NCBI GenBank assembly: GCA_964020155.1
Contig: OZ026550.1
Coordinates: 3,781,352 to 3,845,351, forward strand
Length of the DNA stretch: 64,000 nucleotides
Source: Chondrilla cf. caribensis
Taxonomy: Eukaryota; Porifera; Demospongiae; Chondrillida; Chondrillidae
Direction: 5' to 3'
Below, piece by piece: positions 50,725 through 63,860 of the stretch (the first letter of the stretch is position 1; each line of letters opens with the position of its first letter). The notes under the pieces are model-generated. The model ran no database searches, was not told the origin of the DNA, and saw nothing but the letters and a program-made list of their open reading frames with translations. A program made the translations under genes and the position numbers.

Positions 50725-51618
50725 ACATACACATACATGCTCGTTATGTATAGACACATATGTTATGCATATAGACTAATTCATAATTTTTTTTTTCAAT
50801 AAATTTATTGGGTTGCCAAGCAGTCTCCAAGAAAGTGGAGAGATGTTAAGTGTCAAAAGATAATCAAATGTGGTCATGGTGGACGTTCTGTGGCCACAAA
50901 GAAACGGTTCATAGCCGTCGGAGTTTCTGGAACAGTAGAGATCTATAGCAAGAGTGGCAACCAAAGACTGTTTAATATCGGGAAGGGCTCGCTTGGAAAC
51001 AACATTTGTGGTATCACATTCTATGATCGAGAGAACATTTTAGTCTCAGACACAGATAACAGCAGCTTAAAAATGCTCTCCACACAAGGACTGCAGGTGG
51101 AGTTAGTATTTCAAGGAAACTACTCTTTCAAACCGTATGGTATTACAGTTGATCCAGGTGGACTGGTGTACGTGTGTGACATTGGCAGCCACTGTGTTTG
51201 TGTTTTTGATGTAAAAGGGACATTTTACCATTCCTTTGGATCACACGGTAGTGACGACAATTGCTTCAATTCTCCAAGATCCCTGTGTTTTGGCTACGAT
51301 TATGAACATTCACTGTTCATCACTGATGCCGAAAACTGCAGAATTTGCGTCTACCACAAGGATGGTAGATTTGTGAGAAAGTTTGCCACCGCTTATAAGC
51401 CGGACTGTATAGCCTCCACTGAGTGTGGACATTTGGTTGTTAGCTCGTACATGTCTGACACAATCGTGATATACACCACAGAAGGTGACCTGGTCCAGGT
51501 TGTTGGGGGTCGTGGTAGCAAATCAGGGCAATTTCAGGGCCCTTACGGTGTAGCTGTCGATGGCAAGGGGTCGATATACATTGCTGATTTAGTCAACAGT
51601 CGCATTCAAGTATTTTAA
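48292..51618 (+). CDS. Protein kinase / coiled-coil / NHL fusion
   Basis: Three coding exons, all joined in phase 0: 48292-49386, 50360-50575, 50824-51618, 701 residues. Residues about 15-300 are a protein kinase domain: glycine loop GRGSDATV (27-34), Lys47 in CAAKEL, HHDLSTNN (150-157) in place of HRD, DFG (171-173) and MSPEAL for APE. All catalytic residues except the HRD Arg are present, so it is probably active; the style is tyrosine-kinase-like (TKL). Residues 366-437 form a coiled coil (IKEIERLRKDLELQRQEIEEL). Residues 438-701 are an NHL propeller ending SRIQVF, closely related to that of the genes at 16163 and 54010. No signal peptide or membrane span. The acceptor at 50824 (CCAAGCAG) could shift by one codon. 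The linker about 300-365 is low complexity. AATAAA-like signals follow the stop. Confidence 0.83.
49611..49691. repeat. CA microsatellite in kinase-NHL intron 1
   Basis: About 38 CA units with two interruptions, in the intron between kinase and coiled-coil exons. Confidence 0.95.
50665..50722. repeat. CA microsatellite in kinase-NHL intron 2
   Basis: About 28 CA units in the intron before the NHL exon. Confidence 0.95.
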
Positions 51619-54009
<2,391 letters not shown>

Positions 54010-57000
54010 TGATGGATGACATGTCATGTTTTGAGGACATCGACGGGGAACTATCTCCACCCAACTTCCTCGGTATGTGTGTTGTCAACAGAGATATGTC
54101 CCCACATCCTTGTACATGAGTGTTGCCCATGATGGTCCAACCAACTGAAACACAGGATTTACTGAACTCTTTGGACTGATTTGGAGTAATGATCATGCAT
54201 AATGATCGTGATACTAACTATGGTGTATATGTATGAATTATTGTAGCCTTTTACTAAGCATTTTATCGGTCCACTTCTTACTTCCTCATCTTAGTAGGCA
54301 AGTGTTGTCTGTGTATACAGTGCATTTTGCTTAGTAAGTATGTGAATTGGTACATACATATTCATAGAGTACACTTCACTCGGTCCCTGACACTATGTAT
54401 CTCCACAAGCTAAGTACTTTCACTTTGATAAGAAGTATGCACTTGGTATGCCCTCCTAGGTACTCACTGAGCATATTGATCATCCTGTACGTACATACAC
54501 ATTCATATAATATTATGTGTGATGAAGTTTGAGGCATAGTATATTGCTCCTTACTGAACCAAACCTGTGTGTTATGAATGCTAATGAAGCAATGCGATAG
54601 AGTATTACATTGTATGTAACTATGTATGTATACCTGTGTAGATCTGAAGCCTTCCGACATTGGGATTCAAGGAGTGTTGGAGATCATTCCTCTATGGGGT
54701 GTGTACTCCATTTCCCTCGGTCTTAGTATCGATCAGACAAGGTACTTCCACGAGCTCCCACAGGAGAGCCTCAGAGGGTTAATGGCCCTCAAGTACTGGA
54801 GGGACGGGCGGTGTGGTTCGTCGTATCCCAGCACATGGAGGTTCTTCTTGAGTGTCATTGAGGATCGTTTGGGACCAAAGGTAGCCGGGGAGCTGAGAGA
54901 AAAGATCACTAGTGATGAGACGTGGACACATACAAGGAAAACAGGTTTGTCTGTTAACTTCCTGGTGTGATGTAGATTGTCCTTTAATACATGTCCTGGA
55001 GGTGAATTGGTATTTGTATGATGTTATTGTTGTTTGTTTCTGTATTATTGTCGTTGCTTGTTTGTGTACTGCTTGTCTGTTTATTGTTATTGTGATTTGT
55101 ATGTATATTGTGTCATTATGGTTTGTTTGTGTAATATTATTGTTGTTTGTTTATGTATTGTTATTATTGTTTGTGTTGCTATTGTAGTTGGTTTGTGTTA
55201 ATGTTGCTTGTTTATGTCTTATTTTTGCTTGTTTGTATGTCGTTACTGTAGCTTTTTCCTTATCATGCAAATTTGCCAGGGTTGTCTATAGTATCATGCA
55301 TGTATGTACGTACGTACATACGTATTTAAAAAATAATTGTCATTATTGTCTAACTTTTAATTAAAACATTTATATGTAGTTTTGAAATTGGTTTTAATCC
55401 ATTTTTAATTGGATTAGTGGACCTGAGCATTGATGTAGTGTTTGTTCCCATTGGATCACTGTATCATTTATATTCCTCTTCTCAATAGTTTTGGAAACAA
55501 CTCCGTCTGAAGTACATTTGGATGATATCAGTAAAAACGTCGGAGAGAACTGGAGAAGCTTACTCACGCATCTTGGCATCCCTTTGGCAAAAATCAAGGA
55601 AATACAAGGGGAGTCCCCAGGTGATCCTGTCGCCGTGTGTTTCGAATGTCTCGTGTTCTGGCAGGAAGGCAGTGAACCGTGCAGGGAAGCTACTTGGTCC
55701 GTGTTACTGGAGGCCCTCGAGAAGGGAGCGGAGAAGAAAGAATACGCAGAAAAACTACGAATGCAACTTTTCAGAGAGGCACGACCGTTGAATGTTGATA
55801 AACCGGAGAGTGGTGAAAAGTCTGATAATGCAGAAACTGCAATTATTGCTCGTCTGCGTAAAGAGTTGTTTGCGAAGGAGAGATCTCTGCGTGATTTGAA
55901 CACTGTAGTCCTGTTAAATAACTCAGAACTGAAACAAAAAGATAAGCAGCTACACGATCTAAAACAGGAGCTGACAGAGAAAACAGAACAGCTGCAAGAG
56001 TACAAGGAGCAAGTTACCACTCTTGTTGTGGACAACACTCAGCAGAAATTGAGGATTGAAGACCTGGTGAAAAAGCGTATTGAATATCTTGAAAAATTTG
56101 ATGCTCTTCAAAAAGATCGAGACTCTCTCTATCGAGAAGTCAGCCAACTGGACCATCGTCTGTCTGTGATGCGAATAGGAAATGAGTCGAGGGCACAGAA
56201 TCCAGATATTGGACAGGTTAGTTGAAATTGTCTTGTGGTTGTGCGAATCTGCGTGTGTCACAGCTGTACTGATTGGTGACATCAGTAGAGTTTCTAATAA
56301 AGTTTACTTTGAAGAAGCATGTAGTAAAAATTACCTCCCTTCAAAGGACACCTTTTGGGCACTGGAGTGGACTGTGTGTGCTAATGTATGTGCCAAGCAA
56401 GTACTGTACACAGGTGTTCAGACAACCAAGTGTGTACTGTACACAGGTGGTCAGACAACCAAGTGTGTGCTGTACACAAGTGCTTAGACAACCAAGTGTG
56501 TGCTGTACACAAGTGCTTAGACAACCAAGTGTGTACTGTACACAAGTGCTTAGACAACCAAGTGTGTGCTGTACACAAGTGCTTAGACAACCAAGTGTGT
56601 ACTGTACACAAGTGTTCAGACAACCAAGTGTGTTCTGTAGACAAGTGTTCAGACAACCAAGTGTGTGCTGTACACAAGTGTTCAGATAACCAAGTGTGTA
56701 CTGTACACTAAGTGTTCAGACAACCAAGTGTGTTCTGTAATAGTATATTCATTTGTTTGTTTGGTTGTTTCTTCAGGTCACCGAGAAACCTCCGAGGAAT
56801 TGGAAAGATGTGAAGTGTCAGAAGATACTAAAATGTAATAGTTGGTTTTTGGCTATGTCTGTGTCTGCTCATCTTGTGGCTGTTGCAATTCGTGGAAGCG
56901 TAGACATCTACAGCAAACATAACAGCAAACTGCTGTACACCATTGGAGAAGGCCGATTGGGTGCTCGTATTTATGGCATTGCATTTATCGATGAAGAGAA

Positions 57001-57577
57001 TGTGTTAATATCCGACCTCTACAATGGGAACATCAAATTGTTCTCCGTACAAGGTGAATATGTCCTCACAATGGACCGAGGCGGCACCGACTTTCGACCA
57101 CATGGTATTACTGTTGGTCCCGATGGCCGCATTTATGTCTGCGATCACGGTGAACACAGTGTGTGTGTCTTTGACAAAAAGGGGAACTTTATGTCGTCGT
57201 TTAGTTCATTTGGCTGTGAAGATGGCTGTTTGTCCTACCCTTCTGACCTGTGCTTTGCCAGGGATGGCTTGCTCTACATCACCGACAGCCGTAATAGTAG
57301 AGTCTGCGTGTATGATAAAACTGGAGCATTCTCAAGACACTTTTCTACTAGTCATAGCCCTTCTGGTATAGACGCCACTGATTGTGGACATCTCGTCATT
57401 AGTTCTGAGAATTACCATAAAATGATGATATACACCACCGGAGGTGATCTGATACATGAGGTTGGGGAGTATGGGGAGGACATGGACCAGTTTGTGGGAA
57501 TTTACGGTGTATCGGTTGACAGTGATGGTGTGTTGTACATTGGCGATAGTGGTAATCAACGTATTCAAGTGTTTTGA
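54010..57577 (+). CDS. Tandem Death-domain / coiled-coil / NHL protein
   Basis: Four exons: 54010-54073, 54642-54944, 55489-56216, 56775 or 56777-57577 (56777 keeps frame), 631 residues. Residues about 22-122 form a first Death-type domain (IPLWGVYSISLGLS, WRDGRCGSSYPSTWRFFLSVIE). Residues about 130-215 form a second (LDDISKNVGENWRSLLTHLG, FWQEGSEPCREATWSVLLEAL) that is very close to the Death domain of the gene at 16163. Residues about 225-355 are a long coiled coil (LKQKDKQLHDLKQELTEKTEQL). Residues 366-631 form the NHL propeller ending QRIQVF. It lacks the unnamed middle domain of the 16163 gene, and its Death 2 and coiled coil share one exon. Likely a cytosolic oligomeric adaptor; the start codon (MMDDMSCFEDIDGEL) is the least certain part. 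Confidence 0.83.
56399..56745. repeat. 33-base minisatellite
   Basis: About ten tandem copies of a unit containing CTGTACACAAGTG and TCAGACAACCAAGTGTGT, in the last intron of the tandem-Death gene. The unit length is a multiple of three, so it is open in several frames on both strands, but it lies between a clear donor (56217) and acceptor (56776) and is not coding. Confidence 0.95.
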
Positions 57578-58475
57578 CTTCACTGTATCTAATAATAATT
57601 ATACCATCATTAATAAATCACTATGGTATTGCCATTATTATGATATTATTATTATTATTATAATGAAGAATTATTTTACTATTAATTTAACTATTGTAAT
57701 TATTATAAGCTACGTACAGCACAATATTTTATGGATCTGGAGTAGATGCAACTACATACATGGTCATTAGTACACTCATACATATAAATACATAATTTTA
57801 TAACTAACCAATAATCATTTTATGTATGTGTGTGCGCATGTGTCTGTGTGTGTGTGTGTGTTTCTATACACATTATATATATTCAAGCTGCTTTGCTCTA
57901 GTAGGCCAGGGGCTTCAGCAGTTAGTATTATATATTCAAATTCTGTAGTAGCTGAAATTGAAGTCTATAATACAGTGGAACATCTTTATAAGGGACACAA
58001 AGGGACCAGCTAAATTGTCCACTGTAGAGAGGTTGTCCACTCTTCAGAGGTGAAAAATGTATGAACACTATAGGAAGTTCATTTTTGGGGCCTGAGAAAG
58101 TGTCCTTTGTAGGGAGACATTTTCTATGGTGTCCTTTCAGGAGAGTCCTTTAATAGAGGTCCCACTGTAATATTATTATGCATTACTATTGAATCATTAT
58201 GCATAATCATCATATCCCGGATTCAAGCCGTCCACTAAACCAAAGACATGTACATTTTGTGTATAAAATGATGCGCAGTTTGTAAAGTACAAGGTTATCG
58301 TATAAATTTTAATGAAAGAATAGCTGTTATACTTTTCAACGCATACGTTCTATATAATATATGTATAATATCATGAGTACATACGCCGGCAGCCATTTTC
58401 TAATTTTGCCCCACGTGGTTATTTGGGAAGATTTCAAAGACAAAAGAAATCGACTTTGTCTAGGAGAGCGAGAAG
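57578..58475. other. Spacer and 5' region of RPL15
   Basis: AT-rich 3' flank of the Death gene, the MITE at 57971-58169, then the presumed RPL15 promoter and 5' untranslated exon. The exon would end at GAGAAG before GTGAGG (58476). Confidence 0.55.
57971..58169. mobile_element. MITE with ACAGTGGAAC ends, copy 2
   Basis: Ends TACAGTGGAACATC and GAGGTCCCACTGTA are reverse complements with one or two mismatches. The interior has repeated GTCC, TAGAG and GGGACA blocks. A relative of 37287-37460. The ends fall at TA dinucleotides, as in Tc1/mariner-type insertions. Confidence 0.78.
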
Positions 58476-58562
58476 GTGAGGTGACCGAATGAGTACTGAA
58501 ATACAACAAGGATATGAATTTCTTGTCTTCTATGTTGATTTTATTGCCATTTCTACCTTCAG
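58476..58562 (+). other. Probable 5' UTR intron of RPL15
   Basis: Donor GTGAGG and acceptor CTACCTTCAG, 87 nt, ending three bases before the ATG. The size fits the small introns seen elsewhere in the window (88 nt in the Death-NHL gene). Confidence 0.55.
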
Positions 58563-58565
58563 AAC

Positions 58566-59091
58566 ATGGGAGCATACAAATACTTACAAGAACTTTACAG
58601 GAAGAAACAATCTGATTTACTGCGTTTCTTGTTAAGGGTTCGCTGTTGGCAGTACCGTCAACTATCTGCTATCCATAGAGCTTCGCGCCCCACTCGCCCA
58701 GACAAGGCCAGGCGTCTTGGATACAAGGCCAAGCAGGGCTATGTAGTCTACCGCGTCCGTGTTCGTCGTGGAGGAAGAAAGCGCCCTGTGCCTAAGGGAG
58801 CCACCATGGGGAAGCCTACGAACCAAGGTGTGACTCAACTCAAGTTCCAACGAAGTCACCGTTCCGTAGCGGAGGTTAGTTCTCTTTATACAGTCCCTGG
58901 TATTCGTAGCAGTAACCCAGAGGAAGCTATAATAGTACGAGGGACACGTTTATCGTCGTTTATTATCAAGACCTTGTTCGTTGTATGGGGGATGTTCATC
59001 CAAAACGGAACGGTTTCCCCCCCTTGCATCAACGTTGGGGTTTAACTTTGCATTATTTGGTTCTCAATGTACCTCCCCTGGTGTCCCATGT

Positions 59092-59146
<55 letters not shown>

Positions 59147-59174
59147 TGCACACAGTGTACCTCCCCTGGTCTCC

Positions 59175-59235
<61 letters not shown>

Positions 59236-59264
59236 TGCACACAGTGTACCTCCCCTGGTCTCCC

Positions 59265-59304
<40 letters not shown>

Positions 59305-60322
59305 TGCACACAGTGTACCTCCCCTGGTGTCCCATGTTGGGGTGTGTGGTGCACACAGTGTGCCTCCCCTGGTGTCCCATGTTGGGGTGTGTGGTGCACA
59401 CAGTGTGCCTCCCCTGGTGTCCCATGTTGGGGTGTGTGGTGCACACAGTGTGCCTCCCCTGGTGTCCCATGTTGGGGTGTGTGGTGCACACAGTGTGCCT
59501 CCCCTGGTGTCCCATGTTGGGATGTGTGGTGCACACAGTGTGCCTCCCCTGGTGTCCCATGTTGGGGTGTGTGGTGCACACAGTGTACCTTCCCTGGTGT
59601 CCCATGTTGGGGTGTGTGGTGCACATACGGTACCAGTCAGATAAAATTTATGTGCCATTTTAATTTCTATGATTTTGGTACGTATTCATAACGGTACACT
59701 ATGCTTGAAACAATGGTTGGGGTACGGGCTTTTGCCAGGTATACTGTTTTGCAGTGAGTGAGTATGTGAACCTATACACTATAATGATATTCATAGTATA
59801 AGACAACAAACGTCAAGTTTTTAGAGAACACGTACATACGTAGGTTACAATGGAAATATTTTCCAGGGATTTATCATGCTGTTGTGTATCTTTATACATG
59901 CCTTAAAAATCTCATTATATCATCATAATTGCAGAACGAATCCTCCTTGAACAAAATAATCATAAAGAATACCGTATAGCGGGAAATATTCGCGGATTTC
60001 GCGGTTTGCCTAACATCCGCGAAAATTTTATCCGTGGACTAGGCGTTCTCGCTGTTCTGTCGCGTGACTCTGGCCAGCATCTGCGAAAATTTTATCCGCG
60101 AATTTTCATTTTTGGAGCCATCCGTGAAAATTTTGTCCTGCGAAAATTTCCCGCTATACGGTATACTTTTGTAGGGTTTTTTTAAAAACGTTGGGTACTT
60201 TCATGTATACGTGTTGTAAATCATAGAGTGAAATGTTGAACTGAGAATTGGCGAGTATCGAAAGCAAATACAATCGGACATGTCCCACTTGTGCACTTGA
60301 TGTGTATGCACATGCAAGCATA

Positions 60323-60372
<50 letters not shown>

Positions 60373-60715
60373 TGCAACACACACCTACTTCCCCTTGTCA
60401 TCCTTGTAGGAGAGAGTTGGTAGATACTGTGGAGCTCTCAGAGTGCTCAACTCATATTGGATAGGACAGGACTCATCTTATAAATTTTATGAAGTTATTC
60501 TTGTAGACCCGCAGCACAAAGCTATACGTCGTGACCCAAGAATAAATTGGATATGTTACCCAGTACACAAACACAGAGAAATGCGTGGACTTACGGCAGA
60601 GGGGAAGAAGAATAGAGGAATACGTAAAGGACATCGCTACAACAAGGTTAAGGGTGGATCAAGACGAAGCAACTGGAAGAGACACAACACACTGTCTTTG
60701 AGGAGGTACCGCTAG
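58566..60715 (+). CDS. RPL15: 60S ribosomal protein L15 (eL15)
   Basis: Two coding exons, 58566-58874 and 60410-60715, joined in phase 0, 204 residues, the exact length of the animal protein. It starts [17 protein letters not shown] and continues with [47 protein letters not shown], then [20 protein letters not shown] and [12 protein letters not shown], ending in LRRYR. It is a structural protein of the large ribosomal subunit. The 1.5-kb intron between them contains a 45-base minisatellite and a MITE. The gene is the only clear housekeeping gene in the window. Its last exon is duplicated, broken, at 4490-4808. Confidence 0.98.
59070..59636. repeat. 45-base minisatellite with nested GT expansions
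   Basis: About ten tandem copies of a unit built from CCTCCCCTGGTGTCCCATGT and GTGTGTGGTGCACACAGTGT. In the first three copies the GT part has grown into microsatellites of 20-60 bases (59093-59145, 59177-59235, 59268-59303). The rest are plain 45-base units. It lies in RPL15 intron; the reading frames across it are not genes. Confidence 0.95.
59970..60163 (-). mobile_element. MITE with TACCGTATAGCGGG ends, copy 2
   Basis: 194 bases, ends TACCGTATAGCGGGAAA and TTTCCCGCTATACGGTA, with the same interior as 8963-9172 read in reverse complement. Located in the RPL15 intron. Confidence 0.9.
60324..60370. repeat. CA microsatellite in RPL15 intron
   Basis: About 23 CA units, 40 bases before the exon 2 acceptor. 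Confidence 0.95.
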
Positions 60716-61697
60716 TGCTGGTGGCAGAGCTGAATATGGGAGAGAGACCCTATAATTCTAGACACTACATTCATACAATATTATTGTACCATTTGTTGTG
60801 GAGTTATTGAATATAATGATGGATAAGGATTGTTTGCATAATATCAATTATAATTATGATGTTAAGAATTATAATATGAATGCAAATTCTAACGTTAAAC
60901 ATTATATGGAACAATATTATAACGCTGGTTGTTAAGCGCTGGCGATTATAGGTGTGGCAGCAAGGAAATAGGCGCTTAATAAAGAGCATGCACCTAACAA
61001 TGGTGCTGAATATTATATCGCTGTGAGGGAATGGCCTCTTGAGTTTCTCAAGCCCAGGAGTACGATCCATCCAGTGTAGTCTGAGGTAATCACATCAAAT
61101 AAGTCGTCTGGACTCCTATCAATGGAGAGCAACTAGCAACTTGAGAGAAAGGAAGGCAACGAGAACGATACTTTTCCTATTGCATTGGCGCCGCGCTTAA
61201 CAAATGTACAAAATAGTATATACAAGGACAAAAGGGCGCTTAACAGCGAGCAGCGCTTAACAACCAGCGTCCACGGTTTATAGTTATTATGACATATTAT
61301 ATTATGTATACAGAAACGAATTATATAAGAGTATATACATGTGCTTGCACCTATAGCTATAGCTACATGCAGCTATACTAATTCTTCAATAATATTAATT
61401 AATAAACACCTCATAGTAGCTATGAAGGTTAATTAAAAGTCTCATGCAGTTGAACCCTCTCCTCAATCAGTTTTCTTCACGATGTGGTAATAGTGATGAT
61501 TGGGGCCCTTATATACCATATGCATGCAGCTGCAGCGTGTACTTATCACAATAATAATTATAGCCTGCAATTGTAAAAGGAATGATTATTATAGCGTTTC
61601 CACACAAACTAAATCACTGCTCACTAGCACTCTACTGCTAATAACAACAACATGCAGGTTAGTGAATTGTACTCATTCTCCACTTGAAGATGGAGAG
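60716..61697. other. Spacer between RPL15 and TRIM-NHL, convergent 3' ends
   Basis: The 3' flanks of two convergent genes with a MITE between. 61595-61697 is the TRIM-NHL 3' flank shared with 3824-3925 and 46828-46930. The frame from 61500 that overlaps the gene end is antisense and not coding. Confidence 0.6.
60922..61270. mobile_element. MITE with ACGCTGGTTGTTAAGCGCTG ends
   Basis: Perfect 20-base terminal inverted repeats, 349 bases in total. The internal motif GCGCTTAA recurs. It has no coding capacity and is present in the right duplication arm only. Confidence 0.88.
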
Positions 61698-63860
61698 TTA
61701 GAGTTTGACAATCCTACTGTTACCACAATCAGCTACAAAAATATAGCCATTGTCATCAATAGCTACTCCATAAGGAGATTTCAGTCCAACATCTTTTACC
61801 TCGTATACACATTCTCCACTTGGTGTGAAGATGGAGAGTTTGTGAGAATTCCGGGATGCTACTACAATATGGCCATCTTTAGTGAGAGCTAGACCAGTTG
61901 GTGCATTTAAGACATTCTTTCCGAACTGTCGAACAAAGTGGCCATCTTGTTGGAAGACTTGAACACGATTGTTGCTGTTATCACTAACATACACTAAACC
62001 ATCTTGAGCAATACAGATCTGTTCTGGTCTGTCGAACTCTCCTGGCTGTGATCCTTTGGACCCAAAGGAGTACTGGAACTCTCCTTCCTCACTGTACACG
62101 CATACCATATGACCACCATAGTCAGCTACAAATAATAGCCCTTTGTTGTTAACTGCCAGTCCATCTGGTCCTTCAAGTTTGTCTGACCCAAATTTTCTAA
62201 CAAGCTCTCCATTTGGTGTGTACACTGTAATATGCTTACTGTAATCGCTGACTGCTATGTTGCCATCACTGAGATCAGCAACACCCTCAAGGTAGGATCC
62301 AGCAGCTTTCACTCCAAAGGTCTTTAACAACCAAATCTTCCCATCAAAAATACACATCTCTTCATTCATGTCATCTGTAGCTAACAACAACCCACTCCTG
62401 GTGACTGACAGTGCTTGGAATTTCCTCTCCTTCTGAGGATCTCTGATTTCTTGTTTGATAGTGTTCGGATAACATATGTTCACCTTCACTGGACTGCCTT
62501 TGATGTGGTCACCATTCACAGTTACAACCAGTTTGGACTGGTTGGATGGGGCACACTTGAACTCCACCCGGTATGTACCATCTCCTTTGTCCTCCACTTG
62601 ACCCGACACTGGAACTCCACATGTAGTTGGAGTGAGGACTGCTCTCACATTCTCTCCTCCAAACACACACTGACTACCACTGTGGTCTCTAGTGACTACC
62701 TTGAAGCTAGGTAGCTTACTCCAACATACTACAGTGTTGTTGGCTATGTCCAGTCCTTCCATGGTACAGTTTGGAGGATGAGCTCCCAAGGACACACGAC
62801 CCATTGTGGACAAGACCTTCTCTACATCATCTCTCTTCTCATCTACAAAGTGGATACTGGAACTGGTAGGAGGGGGTGGAGGGATGGGTGTGGATGTCAA
62901 TGTGGACATTCTCTGGACCATCACTCTACGAACAGACAACTGTTCTCTTGTTGTACCATTGTGGATGATATCCTCAGTCGTTGTCTTGAACTGCTCCAGT
63001 CGATTCATTTGGTGCTGGAGAACTTTCCTGTATTCTTCCAGGTCATTTCTTCTTTTCTTCACACCCTCTTTCACTTCAGCAGTGAGGACAGCACAGCGAT
63101 TGCTGACGGCTTCAAACATGTCGTTTTTTAGGGCAGTAATGATTTGTTGAGAGTGATTTTCATGTTCATGAATTCTTACGAGTTGGTTGTCAACATGTTG
63201 TAGGGAGATGGCCATTTTCGCCAATCTCTTATCAGCTGATTTGATGCAGTGAACAAAAGGCTGTTTGTTCATCTTACCAACTTCTTCATCAACAAACACC
63301 ACTCTGTGTGACTGGTGAGGACCCAAGACACTCTGACAAGCTATGCAGATCACTTCCTCACAGTCTTGACAGTAGAGCTCGAATTCCTTCTTGTGAATGG
63401 AGCAGAGAGGAGACTTTCCAATGTCAACAAGTCCTTTCTCCAGTGGTTCCTCTAGCGAAACGACTTTGTGCTTCTTCAGGACCGCAACGGTTTGATGAGC
63501 ACTTTGGCACTCCTCACAGAGTGGACCAGGACAATCAGAACAGAATGCTATAGCTAACTGAGGAGATTCGTGTTCGCCGTTACAAAAAGTGCCTTCTTCC
63601 TCGCGCGCTCTACAGATGACTTTCCTTTTAGCGAACGAGTGACACGGAAAACCGTCAACAGGAACGTCGAATACTTCTTTACACTGCGAACAAGAAATTC
63701 TACTTTTCATCACTTTTTCGCGGCATTCTTTCTTCTCACAAACGCTCACAGAGTGTAAACAAGGAAGGCACAGCAGTTCTTCAACTTTGTCTCCACAAGA
63801 AACGCAAGAGGAATGCAAATCTTCAGCTACGAGGGGCTTACAAACGTGAAGCTCCGCCAT
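61698..63860 (-). CDS. TRIM-type RING-like/B-box/filamin/NHL protein
   Basis: Single intact exon, 720 residues, ATG at 63860. A RING-like cluster covers C19, C22, C31/C34, H36, C41, C46, C57 and C60; spacing between the middle ligands is wider than in a standard C3HC4 RING. B-box 1: C93, H97, C107, C110, C115, C118, H122, H131. B-box 2: C153, H156, C164, C167, C172, C175, H182, H185. A coiled-coil region (about 195-300) and Pro-rich linker (324-331) follow, then a filamin-type domain (about 345-462, KGDGTY and HIKGSPV) and six NHL blades (about 475-720). This is the TRIM2/3/71 order, whose members are ubiquitin ligases or RNA-binding scaffolds. Whether this RING-like module binds an E2 cannot be told. 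Paralogue at 1654-3823 is frameshifted. Confidence 0.93.
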   Translation of the reverse strand: MAELHVCKPLVAEDLHSSCVSCGDKVEELLCLPCLHSVSVCEKKECREKVMKSRISCSQCKEVFDVPVDGFPCHSFAKRKVICRAREEEGTFCNGEHESPQLAIAFCSDCPGPLCEECQSAHQTVAVLKKHKVVSLEEPLEKGLVDIGKSPLCSIHKKEFELYCQDCEEVICIACQSVLGPHQSHRVVFVDEEVGKMNKQPFVHCIKSADKRLAKMAISLQHVDNQLVRIHEHENHSQQIITALKNDMFEAVSNRCAVLTAEVKEGVKKRRNDLEEYRKVLQHQMNRLEQFKTTTEDIIHNGTTREQLSVRRVMVQRMSTLTSTPIPPPPPTSSSIHFVDEKRDDVEKVLSTMGRVSLGAHPPNCTMEGLDIANNTVVCWSKLPSFKVVTRDHSGSQCVFGGENVRAVLTPTTCGVPVSGQVEDKGDGTYRVEFKCAPSNQSKLVVTVNGDHIKGSPVKVNICYPNTIKQEIRDPQKERKFQALSVTRSGLLLATDDMNEEMCIFDGKIWLLKTFGVKAAGSYLEGVADLSDGNIAVSDYSKHITVYTPNGELVRKFGSDKLEGPDGLAVNNKGLLFVADYGGHMVCVYSEEGEFQYSFGSKGSQPGEFDRPEQICIAQDGLVYVSDNSNNRVQVFQQDGHFVRQFGKNVLNAPTGLALTKDGHIVVASRNSHKLSIFTPSGECVYEVKDVGLKSPYGVAIDDNGYIFVADCGNSRIVKL

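Noticed and set aside
55394..56038. Minus-strand Ser/Cys-rich frame of 214 codons
   Set aside because: Antisense of the Death 2/coiled-coil exon.
56399..56745. Repeat array as a direct-repeat locus
   Set aside because: 33-base units follow each other without spacers; an intronic minisatellite.
58981..59691. Repeat-protein-like frames of about 200 codons on both strands
   Set aside because: They lie in the RPL15 intron and are created by a 45-base minisatellite whose length is a multiple of three.
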